A stretch of 64,000 bases of DNA from Streptomyces sp. 846.5 (lineage in GTDB: Bacteria; Actinomycetota; Actinomycetes; Streptomycetales; Streptomycetaceae): contig NZ_SOBN01000001.1 in the NCBI RefSeq assembly GCF_004365705.1, positions 4,636,001 through 4,700,000 of the forward strand, read 5' to 3'. Below, piece by piece: positions 7,957 through 17,242 of the stretch. A program made the translations under genes and the position numbers. Positions within the stretch are counted from its first letter, which is position 1, and the number at the start of each line of letters is the position of its first letter. The notes below the pieces were generated by a model. That model saw nothing but the letters and a program-made list of their open reading frames with translations, was not told the origin of the DNA and did no database searches.

Positions 7957-9570
7957 ATGGCTCAGGACCAGATTCCGCAGCAGGGGGAGGCGGCCGACGG
8001 CGGCGCGGACCCCGATCCGGACGCGCAGATCATCCGCTCCCCGCGGGAGATCCGGATCGTGCTCAGCGGACTGCTGATCGCGATGCTGCTGGCGATGCTC
8101 GACAACATGATCGTCGGTACCGCGATGCCGACCATCGTGGGCGACCTCGGCGGCGTCAACCACCTCTCCTGGGTGGTCACCTCCTACATCCTGGCGACCA
8201 CGGCCTCCACCCCCATCTGGGGCAAGCTCGGCGACCTCTACGGCCGCAAGGGCATCTTCATGGCCTCGATCGTGATCTTCCTGGCCGGGTCCGCGCTGTC
8301 CGGGCTCTCCCAGAACATGAACGAGCTGATCATCTTCCGGGCGCTGCAGGGCCTGGGCGCCGGCGGCCTGATCGTCGGGGTCATGTCGATCATGGGCGCG
8401 CTGGTGCCGCCGCGCGAACGCGGCAAGTACCAGGGCATGTTCGCGGCCGTGATGGCCGTCGCGATGATCGGCGGACCCCTGGTCGGCGGCACCATCACCG
8501 ACCACCTCAGCTGGCACTGGATCTTCTACATCAACCTGCCGCTGGGCGCCCTCGCCCTGATCGTCATCGCGGTCACCCTGCACCTGCCGCAGGTCCGCTC
8601 GACCGCCCGGATCGACTACCTCGGCGCGGGGCTGCTCACGGTGGGCATCGTGGCCCTGGTCCTGGTCACCACCTGGGGCGGCCAGAGCTACGCCTGGGGC
8701 TCCTGGCAGGTCGCCGGGATGCTCGCGCTGGCGGCGGTCTCGCTGGCCGGATTCGTGCGGGTCGAGCAGCGGGTGGCGCAGCGCGGTGAGGAGCCGGTGC
8801 TGCCGCTGCACCTGTTCCGCAGCCGCAACTTCAGCCTGATCTGCGGGCTGGGCTTCGTGGTCGGCTTCGTCATGTTCGGCGCGATCACCTTCCTGCCGCT
8901 CTACCAGCAGAGCGTGCAGGGCGCCTCGGCGACCAACTCCGGGCTGCTGCTGATGCCGATGATGCTGGGCGTGCTGGTCGTCTCCCTGGTCGTCGGACAG
9001 GCCGTCACCCGCACCGGGCGGTACAAGATCTACCCGGTGGTCGGGTCCCTGGTGATGACCGCAGGCATGCTGCTGCTGTCCCGGCTGGACACCGGCACCA
9101 GCCGGTTCACCTCCGGCCTGTTCATGGTGGTGCTGGGCGCGGGGCTGGGCTTCCTCATGCAGCTCACCATGCTGGTGGCGCAGAACAGCGTGGCGCTGCG
9201 GGACATCGGCGTCGCGTCCAGCAGCTCCACCTTCTTCCGCACCATCGGCGGCTCCTTCGGCGTCTCCCTGTTCGGCGCGCTGTTCAGCTCGCGGGTCACC
9301 CACACCATGACCGAGAGGCTCGGCGCGAGCGGTGGCAAGGCGATCGCGGGCCACGCCCAGCTCACCCCGGGGATGCTGACCCACCTGCCGACCCCGGTCC
9401 GGGAGGCGTACGACCACGCGGTCGCGAACGGGGTGCACAGCATCTTCCTGTGGGGCGCGGTCATCAGCGCGGTCGGGATCGTTGTCGCGGTGTTCCTGGA
9501 GGAAGTGCCGCTGCGGGCCACTCCGAAGCCGTCGTCCGAAGCCGAATCGCAGGTGGCTGTGGAGGTCTGA
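7957..9570 (+). CDS. DHA2-family MFS drug exporter (EmrB/QacA type, 14 helices)
   Basis: A 537-residue protein with about 14 hydrophobic segments. Motif A of the major facilitator family is seen as GKLGDLYGRKGIF, and motif C-type glycines as GGPLVGGTITDHLSWHWIFYINLP, a form diagnostic of the EmrB/QacA group. The first helix carries LLAMLDNMIVGTAMPTI. It should export a toxic compound in exchange for protons. GGGGAGG sits ahead of the ATG. The divergent TetR gene is the likely local repressor. Substrate unknown. Confidence 0.92.
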   Translation: MAQDQIPQQGEAADGGADPDPDAQIIRSPREIRIVLSGLLIAMLLAMLDNMIVGTAMPTIVGDLGGVNHLSWVVTSYILATTASTPIWGKLGDLYGRKGIFMASIVIFLAGSALSGLSQNMNELIIFRALQGLGAGGLIVGVMSIMGALVPPRERGKYQGMFAAVMAVAMIGGPLVGGTITDHLSWHWIFYINLPLGALALIVIAVTLHLPQVRSTARIDYLGAGLLTVGIVALVLVTTWGGQSYAWGSWQVAGMLALAAVSLAGFVRVEQRVAQRGEEPVLPLHLFRSRNFSLICGLGFVVGFVMFGAITFLPLYQQSVQGASATNSGLLLMPMMLGVLVVSLVVGQAVTRTGRYKIYPVVGSLVMTAGMLLLSRLDTGTSRFTSGLFMVVLGAGLGFLMQLTMLVAQNSVALRDIGVASSSSTFFRTIGGSFGVSLFGALFSSRVTHTMTERLGASGGKAIAGHAQLTPGMLTHLPTPVREAYDHAVANGVHSIFLWGAVISAVGIVVAVFLEEVPLRATPKPSSEAESQVAVEV

Positions 9571-9591
9571 GGCGGGGTGCGGGTCGTGGGT

Positions 9592-9680
9592 GGCTTGTCG
9601 CGCAGTTCCCCGCGCCCCTGAGCAAGTGCAACTGGCCCAGTTGCAACCCGCTAGGGGCGCGGGGAACTGCGCGACAAGCC
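9592..9680. repeat. Long double-hairpin element, copy 1 (probable bidirectional terminator)
   Basis: Left arm 9592-9619 and right arm 9653-9680 are perfect 28-base inverted repeats containing CGCAGTTCCCCGCGCCCCT. The loop holds a second dyad, TGCAACTGGCCCAGTTGCA (9627-9645). It lies between the convergent exporter and mutY genes, where it could end transcription from both sides. The core recurs at three other places in the window. Confidence 0.85.
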
Positions 9681-9699
9681 AAAATCCGAGGTAGAGCGC

Positions 9700-10593
9700 T
9701 CAGCCGGGCAGCCGATACACCCCCGGTGCGACCGGCTCCACCAACCCGTCAGCTACCAACCCATCCAACGCCCGCCCCCGCTGCACAGAATCCCCCCAGA
9801 CGGCGTCCAACGCCCCCTGCGGGACCTCCCCATGGGCCTCCCGCAGCACCGCGAGAAGCTTGCCCCGCACCTGTCGGTCGGTCCCCGCGTAGGTCTGCCC
9901 CTTCCGAGGCGGGCCGTCATGCGCCGGGTATCCCGCCCCCCGCCACGCGCACTCCCGTGCCACCGGGCACCCCCCGCACGAGGGCGTCCGCGCGGTGCAC
10001 ACCAGCGCGCCCAGCTCCATCACCGCGACCGCCCAGGTCGCCGCGGTCTCCGGGTCCTCCGGCAGCAGCTCCGTCGCGGTGCGCCGCTCCGCGGCCGTCG
10101 TCGTCGTCGGCGGGTACTCGCGGCCGTCCACCAGCCGTGCGAACACCCGGCGGACATTGGTGTCCAGCACCGCATGCCGCTGCCGGTGGGCGAACGAGGC
10201 CACCGCGGCAGCGGTGTACTCGCCGACGCCGGGCAGGGCCAGCAGCGCCGCGTGGTCGACCGGGACCTCCCCGCCGTGCTGCTCGGTGATCGCGGTCGCC
10301 GCCGCGTGCAGCCGCAGCGCCCGGCGCGGGTAGCCGAGGCGTCCCCAGGCCCGTACCGCCTCTCCGGCGGGCGCCGCGGCGAGGTCGGCGGGGGTCGGCC
10401 AACGTTCCATCCAGGCCTGGTACATGGGCAGCACCCGCTTCACCGGGGTCTGCTGCAGCATGAACTCACTGACCATCACCGCCCAGGGCCCGGCGGACGG
10501 CTCCCGCCAGGGGAGCTCGCGGGCGTGCTCGGCGTACCAGCCGAGGACGGCTTCGTGGAGGACGGCGCGGTGGAGGCTGAGAGTTTCTGTCAT
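9700..10593 (-). CDS. mutY: A/G-specific adenine DNA glycosylase MutY
   Basis: A 297-residue base-excision repair enzyme that removes adenine paired with 8-oxoguanine. Visible parts are SEFMLQQTPVKRVLPMYQAW with the catalytic Glu, the helix-hairpin-helix LPGVGEYTAAAVASFA, the catalytic Asp in LDTNVRRVFARLV, and the 4Fe-4S ligand set C-x6-C-x2-C-x5-C in CTARTPSCGGCPVAREC. It is shorter than E. coli MutY because the C-terminal NUDIX-like 8-oxoG recognition domain is reduced to a small winged-helix-like end. The ATG at 10593 is chosen by homology; an in-frame extension upstream looks non-coding. It converges on the exporter. Confidence 0.92.
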   Translation of the reverse strand: MTETLSLHRAVLHEAVLGWYAEHARELPWREPSAGPWAVMVSEFMLQQTPVKRVLPMYQAWMERWPTPADLAAAPAGEAVRAWGRLGYPRRALRLHAAATAITEQHGGEVPVDHAALLALPGVGEYTAAAVASFAHRQRHAVLDTNVRRVFARLVDGREYPPTTTTAAERRTATELLPEDPETAATWAVAVMELGALVCTARTPSCGGCPVARECAWRGAGYPAHDGPPRKGQTYAGTDRQVRGKLLAVLREAHGEVPQGALDAVWGDSVQRGRALDGLVADGLVEPVAPGVYRLPG

Positions 10594-10752
10594 AGCGCCG
10601 TCGATCCTCGCACACACCGGGTCACCGGAAAGTAACCGGAACGGTGGTGCGAAACCATCCGAACGGACCATCAGGACGATGATGTGAAAGAAGGGACCCC
10701 AGGTACGGCGGTGTTGCTCTGAGCGGGGGTTGATCTCTCGTAAGGTTTGCTC

Positions 10753-11628
10753 GTGCCCTCTCTGCGCAATCCCGTCGGACCGCTGCCGTCCTCCATCTAC
10801 TGGCGACGGCGCCTGATCGTGCTCCTCGTCGCCCTGGGGGTACTGGTACTCCTGTTGTGGCTGTTGCTGCCCGGCGGCGGCGCGAAGAAACCCGGGGCGG
10901 CCGGGACGGCCTCCTCGCATCCAGTGACGTCGATCACACCCGGGCCGACCGGGACCGGCGGCTCCAACGACGGGACCGCCTCGGGCGGCGGCACCAGCTC
11001 CGGCAGCGGCGGGAGCAAGAGCCCCAACCCGTCCGGCAGCGCCTCGTCGAGCGCCCCGGCCGGGACCAACGGCGGGACGGTGGTGACCGTCACCGGCGGC
11101 GTCTCGGGCGGCAGCAGCACCACGAGCGGGAGCAGCGGCTCGACGGGTGGCAGCAGCGCCACCGGTACCAGCGGGAGCACCACCCCGCCGAACGCCGCCG
11201 GCACGATGAACCTGCCGGTGTGCGCCGCGGCCGACGTGGAGCTGTCGCTGACCAGCACCGAGCAGTCCTACAACTCCTCGCAGTGGCCGACCTTCCAGCT
11301 GGCCATCAGCAACACCAGCGGCGCGGCCTGCCGGGTCGACCTCGGCGCCAAGTCGGCCGTGCTCACCATCAGCAGCAGCGGCAACAGCCATGTCTGGTCC
11401 TCCGGCGACTGCCCCCGCGACGCCTCGTCCCAGTGGTACGCCGTGCCGGCCTCGACCACCCCGGTCGACGCGGAGTTCCAGTGGTCCAGGATCACCTCGA
11501 TCCCGGGCTGCACCCCGGGCGGCGGAGGTGGCGCTGTGGGCGCGGGGACGTACGTTGCCCGGGTCGGGATCGCGGGCGTGACGGTGCAGCCCTCGCACCA
11601 GTTCAAGCTCGCGCCGTTCGGCAGCTGA
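10753..11628 (+). CDS. Membrane-anchored Ser/Gly/Thr-rich secreted protein, function unknown
   Basis: A 291-residue protein. A short basic N-terminus (IYWRRR) precedes one strong transmembrane segment (LIVLLVALGVLVLLLWLLL), then about 110 low-complexity Gly/Ser/Thr residues, then a compact domain of about 130 residues with four cysteines (NLPVCAAADVELSL, CRVDLG, SGDCPRD, IPGCTPGG) and a likely beta-sandwich. GTG 10753 is preferred over TTG 10747 because AAGG lies 7 bases ahead of it. It is divergent from mutY and convergent on disA. The C-terminal domain is probably outside the membrane; its function is unknown. Confidence 0.75.
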   Translation: MPSLRNPVGPLPSSIYWRRRLIVLLVALGVLVLLLWLLLPGGGAKKPGAAGTASSHPVTSITPGPTGTGGSNDGTASGGGTSSGSGGSKSPNPSGSASSSAPAGTNGGTVVTVTGGVSGGSSTTSGSSGSTGGSSATGTSGSTTPPNAAGTMNLPVCAAADVELSLTSTEQSYNSSQWPTFQLAISNTSGAACRVDLGAKSAVLTISSSGNSHVWSSGDCPRDASSQWYAVPASTTPVDAEFQWSRITSIPGCTPGGGGGAVGAGTYVARVGIAGVTVQPSHQFKLAPFGS

Positions 11629-11651
11629 CGGACCCGGCGCGGCCGGATCCG

Positions 11652-12758
11652 TCAGACGTAGCGCTCCAGGATCGAGGACTCGGCGAGCCGGGATAGCCCC
11701 TCGCGCACCGAGCGGGCCCGCGACTCGCCGACCCCCTCGACGGTCTGCAGGTCGTCGATGCTGGCGGCCAGCAGCTTCTGCAGCCCGCCGAAGTGCTCCA
11801 CCAGGCGCTCGATGACCGTGTTGGGCAGCCGCGGCACCTTCGCCAGCAGCCGGTAGCCGCGCGGGCTGACGGCGGCGTCCAGGGCCTCCGGGGTGCCCGG
11901 GTAGCCGAGCGCCTTGGCGACGGTCTGCAGGTCCAGCAGATCGCCGTGGGTCAGCCCCTCCAGGTCGGTCAGCACGTCCTGGACGGTGCGGCCGCGCTTG
12001 GCCGCGCGCTCCGGGAAGTAGTCGCGGGCGACCAGCTCGCGCTCCGGCTCGACCCCGGCGATCAGCTCGTCCAGCTGGAGCGACAGCAGCCGGCCGTCGG
12101 TGCCCAGCTCGATCACATAGCCGGCGATCTCACGGTTGATCAGGCGGACCATCTCCAGCCGCTGCGCGACCGCGGTCACATCACGGACCGTCACCAGGTC
12201 CTCGATCTCCAGCGCGGAGAGCGTGCCGGCCACCTCGTCCAGGCGCAGCTTGTAGCGCTCCAGGGTGGCCAGGGCCTGGTTGGCGCGGGAGAGGATCGCG
12301 GCGGAGTCCTCGATGACCCGGCGCACACCGTTCACATAGAGCGCGATCAGCCGCATGGACTGGCTGACGGAGACCACCGGGTAGCCGGTCTGCTTGTTGA
12401 CCCGCTCGGCGGTGCGGTGCCGGGTGCCGGTCTCCTCGGTGGGGATGTTGGCGTCCGGGACGAGCTGGACTCCGGCCCGGACGATCCTGGTGATGTCCTT
12501 GTCCAGGACGACGGCGCCGTCGAGCTTGCAGAGCTCGCGCAGCCGGGTCGCGGAGAACTCCACGTCGAGGACGAATCCGCCGGTGCTGAGGGCCTCGACG
12601 GTCTTGTCGAAGCCGACGACGATCAACCCGCCCGTACGGCCGCGCAGTACGCGCTCCAGGCCGTCGCGCAGGGGCGTGCCTGGTGCTACGGCGCTCAGTG
12701 AGGCCCGCAGAAGGGCCTCCTCGCGGGAGGAGCGATCCGCCCGGTCGTTGGCTGCCAC
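11652..12758 (-). CDS. disA: DNA integrity scanning diadenylate cyclase DisA
   Basis: A 368-residue enzyme that makes cyclic di-AMP from two ATP and scans DNA for branched structures. The DAC domain carries the signatures [10 protein letters not shown] (DGA) and [10 protein letters not shown] (RHR). A helical linker follows, then a C-terminal helix-hairpin-helix DNA-binding domain with [19 protein letters not shown]. Length is normal. It lies downstream of radA on the same strand, and DisA is known to act with RadA at recombination intermediates. A strong hairpin element stands between the two genes, so they may not be co-transcribed. Confidence 0.96.
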   Translation of the reverse strand: MAANDRADRSSREEALLRASLSAVAPGTPLRDGLERVLRGRTGGLIVVGFDKTVEALSTGGFVLDVEFSATRLRELCKLDGAVVLDKDITRIVRAGVQLVPDANIPTEETGTRHRTAERVNKQTGYPVVSVSQSMRLIALYVNGVRRVIEDSAAILSRANQALATLERYKLRLDEVAGTLSALEIEDLVTVRDVTAVAQRLEMVRLINREIAGYVIELGTDGRLLSLQLDELIAGVEPERELVARDYFPERAAKRGRTVQDVLTDLEGLTHGDLLDLQTVAKALGYPGTPEALDAAVSPRGYRLLAKVPRLPNTVIERLVEHFGGLQKLLAASIDDLQTVEGVGESRARSVREGLSRLAESSILERYV

Positions 12759-12893
12759 GGGACGACTCCTCCGGTGGGGTGCGGTGTGCGCTCATGAGTT
12801 TACCGTCGGCCACGGCGAGTGGTGTCGGGTTATTGACGCCAGCCCCCCGGAGCGGTACTCGCCGACGGTGGAGGAGTTGCCGTCAGCGGTTGT

Positions 12894-12975
12894 TTCTCGC
12901 GCAGTTCCCCGCGCCCCTGGCAGGTGCAACTGGGCCAGTTGCAGACCCATAGGGGCGCGGGGAACTGCGCGAGAA
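12894..12975. repeat. Long double-hairpin element, copy 2 (between radA and disA)
   Basis: Left arm 12894-12918 and right arm 12951-12975 are perfect 25-base inverted repeats with the same core as copy 1. The loop carries TGCAACTGGGCCAGTTGCA (12925-12943), almost the same inner dyad. It begins 5 bases after the end of radA, so it probably terminates radA transcripts ahead of disA. Confidence 0.85.
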
Positions 12976-12979
12976 CCAT

Positions 12980-14386
12980 CTACGAGGTGGCACCCTCCGC
13001 GGTACGTGCGGGTCTGCGGCGGCCGGGAATCGCGGCCAAAGCTTCACCGATGGTCGCGACCTCGGTCACCCGCATCCCCTTGGGGACCTTCCCCGGGTCC
13101 GGCGGAACCAGTGCGTGGGTGAACCCCAGACGGGCCGCCTCGGTGAGGCGGCGTTCGACCCCGGTCACCCGCCGCACCTCCCCGGCCAGGCCGACCTCGC
13201 CGATGGCGACCAGGTTGGCCGGCAGCGGGGTGTCCGCGGCCGAGCTGGCCACCGAGAGCGCGATGGCCAGGTCCGCCGCCGGTTCGGTGAGCTTCACCCC
13301 GCCCACCGTGGCCGTGTAGATGTCGAGTTTGCCCAGCCGTACCCCGCCGTGCCGTTCGACCACCGCCAGCACCATCGCGATCCGGGGGGACTCCAGCCCG
13401 GAGGTGGTCCGCCGGGGCGAGGGGATCTGCGAGTCCACCATCAGCGCCTGCACCTCGGCGACCAGCGGGCGGCGGCCCTCCAGGGTGACGGTCAGACAGG
13501 TCCCGGGCACCGGCTTGTCCCGCTTGGTCAGGAACAGCCCGGACGGGTCGGCCACGCCGGAGATCCCGGCGTCGTGCAGTTCGAAGCAGCCGACCTCGTC
13601 GGTCGCGCCGTAGCGGTTCTTGACGCCGCGGATGATCCGCAGCCGGGCATGGCGGTCGCCCTCGAAGTGGAGCACCACGTCCACCAGGTGCTCCAGCAGC
13701 CGGGGACCGGCGATCGAGCCGTCCTTGGTGACATGGCCGACCAGCAGGGTGGACATGGCACGGGCCTTGGACACCCGGATCAGCGCGGCGGTGACCTCGC
13801 GGATCTGCGCGGGTCCGCCCGGGGCGCTCTCCAGCTGGGCCGAGGCGACGGTCTGCACCGAGTCCAGGATCAGCAGCGAGGGCTGGACCTGTTCGATATG
13901 GCCGAGGACGGCCGCGAGGTCGGTCTCGGCGGCGAGGTAGAGGTGCGGGGAGAGCGCGCCGATCCGGTCGGCGCGCAGCCGGACCTGGCTGGTCGACTCC
14001 TCGGCGGTGATGTAGAGGGTGCGGTGCGCCTCACTGGCCGCCTTGGCGGCGACGTCCAGCAGCAGCGTGGACTTGCCGACGCCGGGCTCGCCCGCGAGCA
14101 GCGCGACCGCGCCCGGGACCAGGCCGCCGCCGAGCACCCGGTCCAGCTCGCCGATGCCGGTGGCGCGGGAGGCGGCCACCGTGGCGTCCACCTGCCCGAT
14201 CGGGCGCGCGGCCGTGCTCACCGGGCCCGCGGCGGTGGTGCGGACGGCGGGGGCGCCGTACTCCTCGATGGTCCCCCAGGCGTTGCACTCGGTGCAGCGG
14301 CCGGTCCATTTGGGCGGTGTGTAGCCGCATTCGGTACAGCGGTACGAGGAGCGCGGGGCCTTCGTGGAGGTGGTTCGGGCTGCCAT
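12980..14386 (-). CDS. radA: DNA repair protein RadA (Sms)
   Basis: A 468-residue RecA-like helicase that promotes branch migration during recombination. The N-terminal C4 zinc finger is YRCTECGY and GRCTECNAWG. Walker A is GEPGVGKSTLLL, the RadA-specific motif is KNRYGATDE, and the C-terminal Lon-like domain includes DLAIALSVASSAADTPLP and IGEVGLAGEVRRV. ATG 14386 is chosen because the family starts just before the zinc finger; an ATG 10 codons earlier lies in the divergent promoter region. Divergent from the sigma-like/BACON gene. Confidence 0.96.
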   Translation of the reverse strand: MAARTTSTKAPRSSYRCTECGYTPPKWTGRCTECNAWGTIEEYGAPAVRTTAAGPVSTAARPIGQVDATVAASRATGIGELDRVLGGGLVPGAVALLAGEPGVGKSTLLLDVAAKAASEAHRTLYITAEESTSQVRLRADRIGALSPHLYLAAETDLAAVLGHIEQVQPSLLILDSVQTVASAQLESAPGGPAQIREVTAALIRVSKARAMSTLLVGHVTKDGSIAGPRLLEHLVDVVLHFEGDRHARLRIIRGVKNRYGATDEVGCFELHDAGISGVADPSGLFLTKRDKPVPGTCLTVTLEGRRPLVAEVQALMVDSQIPSPRRTTSGLESPRIAMVLAVVERHGGVRLGKLDIYTATVGGVKLTEPAADLAIALSVASSAADTPLPANLVAIGEVGLAGEVRRVTGVERRLTEAARLGFTHALVPPDPGKVPKGMRVTEVATIGEALAAIPGRRRPARTAEGATS

Positions 14387-14533
14387 GCCGTGAACGCTAC
14401 AGCGCGCTACCGACAATCCGGCCGGGGGACGGTCGTCGCGCTTCGTTCACGCGGGAGGGCGACGGTCACCCGAAAGGGCTATCTCGCAGTCATCCGCCCA
14501 CCGACTGTGCGGGTGCGGCCTACCGTCGGTGGA

Positions 14534-16324
14534 GTGACCACCGACTCGCAGGCCAGAGCCGTACCGCGGTCCCGTGTCCGATCGGCGGAGGCGGGAGCGC
14601 GGGCGACCGGCGCCCGCGCCCTGGAGGAGGGCTGGGAGGAGCTCGGCGACGCGCTGTTCACCTACTGCCTGTCGGTGCTCTGCGATCAGGAGGAGGCGGT
14701 CGCCGCCGTGCGCGAGCTGCGGCAGCTCTCCGCGCGGCACCGGCGCCGGCTGCGCCGCCCGGAGGAGCTGCGTGCCTGGCTCTACGCGCTGGCCCGGCAC
14801 GTCTGCCTGGTGCGGATGGAGGCCGAGCCGGTCCGGGCTCTGACGCGCCGTCCGCTGGGGCGGCACAGCGCCGAGCACGCCCGGCTCGAACTCCTGGCCT
14901 GGCCGGAGGCGGCCGGGGTGGCGCCGGCCCAGCGGGAGGCGCTGGAGCTGGCCGGGCGGCACGGCCTGGACACCGCCGAGCTCGCCGCCGTCCTCGACCT
15001 GCGCGCCGACCAGGCGGGGGTGCTGCTGGCGCAGGCGGTCTGCGAGCTGGAACGCACGGCGGCGGCGCTGGCCGTGCTGGCGGCGGCGGACTGCCCGGAG
15101 CTGTCGGTGCTGGGCCGGGGGCGCGGCGCGGTGCTGAGCGCGGCCCTGCGCGGCGAGCTGGTGAACCATGTGGACGACTGTCCGACCTGCCGGGGCACGG
15201 CCGAACGGGCCGCGGCGGCCGGGCCCTGGCCGGGGACGTTCCGCGCACCCGGTGCGCTGGCGCTGGTGGAGGCGCCGCGGGAGGCCCGTAAGGCGTCCGC
15301 CGGAGATCGCTTCTTCGCCTCACTGGGCCTGGGCGTCGGCAGCGGCACCGGCGCCGCGACCGGGGCGGCCGGCGGCGCCGCGCCCCCCGACCGGCGTGAG
15401 CTGCGCTTCGACCGGCGGGGCTTCCCGATCCACCGCAGCGCCGCGGCCGAGCGGGCCGGGATGCTGCGGCAGCGCGCGGTGGCCGGATCGGTGATCGCCC
15501 TGGTGGTCGCCGCCCCGGTGGTGGCGCTGTGGGCGACGCATCAGGGAACGAACCTGCCGGAGGACCCGGTCTCCTCGGTGCGGGTGGACCCGGCCGCGGT
15601 CGCGGCCGACGGTCCGTCAGCAGCGACCTCGACGTCGACCGGCGCCGCGGTGGGCTCGTCGGCGCTGCCGCAGGCGCGGCAGGCCAGCCTGTCGGTCGCG
15701 GTCGCCGACAGCGCGCTGCCCGGACCCCCCGGATTCCCGACGGCCGCGTCGCCCCAGGGCGGCGGACCGCTGGCGCCGCCACCGGTGCGGCTGGAGGTCA
15801 GCGCGGGCGAGTTGGGCGGTCGTACCGTCGTCACCCTGGTCAACAGCGGTGGTACGCCGGTGGCCTGGCAGGCGTCCACCGCGGCGGCGTGGCTGCGGCT
15901 GAGCCGCGACAGCGGGACGCTCCAGCCGGGGGAGCGGCTCACCCTGGTGATCACGGTGGACCGGTCCGCGCTGCCGGAGAGCGCGTGGACGGCGTACGTC
16001 TGGATCACGCCCTCCGGCTCGGTGGTGACCCTGCACGGCCCGGGCGCCGGACCGTCCGGGGGTGGTCGCCGGGGCATGCCGCCGCCGACGGCCGGCAGCA
16101 GTGCCGGCCCGCCCACCGGCGCTACTCCGAGCTCGGCGCCGCCCACCTCGCCGGCCGGCCCACCGCGGACCACGCCGCCCGCGAGTTCGGCGCCGCCCAG
16201 CTCGGCGCCGCCCACCGATTCACCGTCGGCCCCGGCCTCGCCGTCCGCGACCGCGTCACCGTCCGCGAGTACCTCACCCTCGGCGTCCGCCTCGGGCACC
16301 GCCTCGCCGTCGCCGAGCGGCTGA
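14534..16324 (+). CDS. Sigma-like / zinc-anti-sigma-like / transmembrane / BACON fusion protein
   Basis: A 596-residue protein in four parts. Residues 25-180 resemble an ECF sigma factor: a region-2-like helix set (LGDALFTYCLSVLCDQEEAV to RPEELRAWLYALARHVCL) and a region-4-like helix-turn-helix (APAQREALELAGRHGLDTAELAAVLDL). His212, Cys216 and Cys219 in NHVDDCPTC form the H-x3-C-x2-C pattern of zinc-binding anti-sigma domains. A single membrane helix is at about 316-337 (VIALVVAAPVVALW). Outside, residues 417-505 form a BACON-like beta domain (VRLEVSAGELGGRTVVTLVN), followed by an 85-residue Pro/Ser/Thr tail. The GTG start fits the DNA spacing and is divergent from radA. It may be a membrane-tethered regulator that senses the wall or glycans; no function is known. 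Confidence 0.7.
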   Translation: MTTDSQARAVPRSRVRSAEAGARATGARALEEGWEELGDALFTYCLSVLCDQEEAVAAVRELRQLSARHRRRLRRPEELRAWLYALARHVCLVRMEAEPVRALTRRPLGRHSAEHARLELLAWPEAAGVAPAQREALELAGRHGLDTAELAAVLDLRADQAGVLLAQAVCELERTAAALAVLAAADCPELSVLGRGRGAVLSAALRGELVNHVDDCPTCRGTAERAAAAGPWPGTFRAPGALALVEAPREARKASAGDRFFASLGLGVGSGTGAATGAAGGAAPPDRRELRFDRRGFPIHRSAAAERAGMLRQRAVAGSVIALVVAAPVVALWATHQGTNLPEDPVSSVRVDPAAVAADGPSAATSTSTGAAVGSSALPQARQASLSVAVADSALPGPPGFPTAASPQGGGPLAPPPVRLEVSAGELGGRTVVTLVNSGGTPVAWQASTAAAWLRLSRDSGTLQPGERLTLVITVDRSALPESAWTAYVWITPSGSVVTLHGPGAGPSGGGRRGMPPPTAGSSAGPPTGATPSSAPPTSPAGPPRTTPPASSAPPSSAPPTDSPSAPASPSATASPSASTSPSASASGTASPSPSG

Positions 16325-16331
16325 CGCCGGG

Positions 16332-17165
16332 TCAGCTCCGGGGGGTGTCCGCCGGGTGCGGCGCGACCGGGTCGCCGGGCGCGGCCAGACGGCGTTCGCA
16401 CAGGTCGGCCAGGACGGCGTAGCCGCTGGCGCCCATCAGCTCGATCAGTTCGGGCCGGTAGCTGGCATAGACGGGATCGGGGCCGACATGGGCGTCCGGG
16501 CTGCCGGTGCACCACCACTGGAGGTCGTGGCCGCCGGGACCCCAGCCCCTGCGGTCGTACTCGCCGATGGTGACCTGGAGGTAGCGGGTGTCGTCCGGCC
16601 GGTCGATCCAGTCGTAGATGCGGCGCACCGGGAGCTGCCAGCAGACGTCGGGCTTGGTCTCCAGCGGCTCCTTGCCCTCGCTGAGCGCCAGGGTGTGCAG
16701 CGAGCAGCCCTCGCCGCCGGGGAAGCCGGGGCGGTTGAGGAAGATGCAGGCGCCATCCACCCGGCGGGTGCGCAGGTCGCCGTCCTCGTCGGGCTCGCTG
16801 ATGCCCTTGGGGCCGGTGCCCTTGCCGTGGAACTGCCAGGTCTCGGGGGTGAGCCGGGCCGCGTGTCCGAGGACCCGCTTCCGGTCGTCGTCGTCGGACC
16901 AGTGCGCCCCCAGGGTGCAGCAGCCGTCGCTGGCCCGACCGGGCCGGATGCCGTGGCAGCCGCGGCCGAAGATGCAGGTCCACCGGGAGGTCAGCCAGGT
17001 CAGGTCGCAGCGGAAGACCTGCTCGGCGTCCTCGGGGTCGGCGAACTCGACCCAGGCGCGGGCGAAGTCCAGCGGGACCTCGCGCTTGCGCGCCGCTGCC
17101 GCGGCCTTCTTCGCAGCCTTCTCGACTGCCTTGCGATCGGTGATTGTCACGTCTACGGCTGGCAC
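16332..17165 (-). CDS. Conserved cysteine-rich protein, function unknown
   Basis: A 277-residue soluble protein with at least ten cysteines in its middle part, including [50 protein letters not shown] and WWCTGSP. The CxxxxC and CC spacing suggests a metal or iron-sulfur site like that of YkgJ/DUF3109 proteins, but the match is from memory and not firm. The N-terminal 25 residues are a charged Lys/Ala helix. It converges on the BACON gene with only 7 bases between the stops. Confidence 0.6.
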   Translation of the reverse strand: MPAVDVTITDRKAVEKAAKKAAAAARKREVPLDFARAWVEFADPEDAEQVFRCDLTWLTSRWTCIFGRGCHGIRPGRASDGCCTLGAHWSDDDDRKRVLGHAARLTPETWQFHGKGTGPKGISEPDEDGDLRTRRVDGACIFLNRPGFPGGEGCSLHTLALSEGKEPLETKPDVCWQLPVRRIYDWIDRPDDTRYLQVTIGEYDRRGWGPGGHDLQWWCTGSPDAHVGPDPVYASYRPELIELMGASGYAVLADLCERRLAAPGDPVAPHPADTPRS

Positions 17166-17242
17166 CCGGCCACCCTACGGCTTCCTTGCTGTTCCAGCCG
17201 CTACGGCCTGCGGCCGGGCGGGTGAGCGCGGCGGCTCGGCCG

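Noticed and set aside
9700-11598. 632-residue frame including mutY
   Set aside because: The first 335 residues are antisense to the secreted-protein gene and lack MutY features; MutY starts at 10593.
13115-14533. N-terminal extension of the sigma-like/BACON protein
   Set aside because: It is antisense to radA, which has complete family motifs; the composition is that of a shadow frame.
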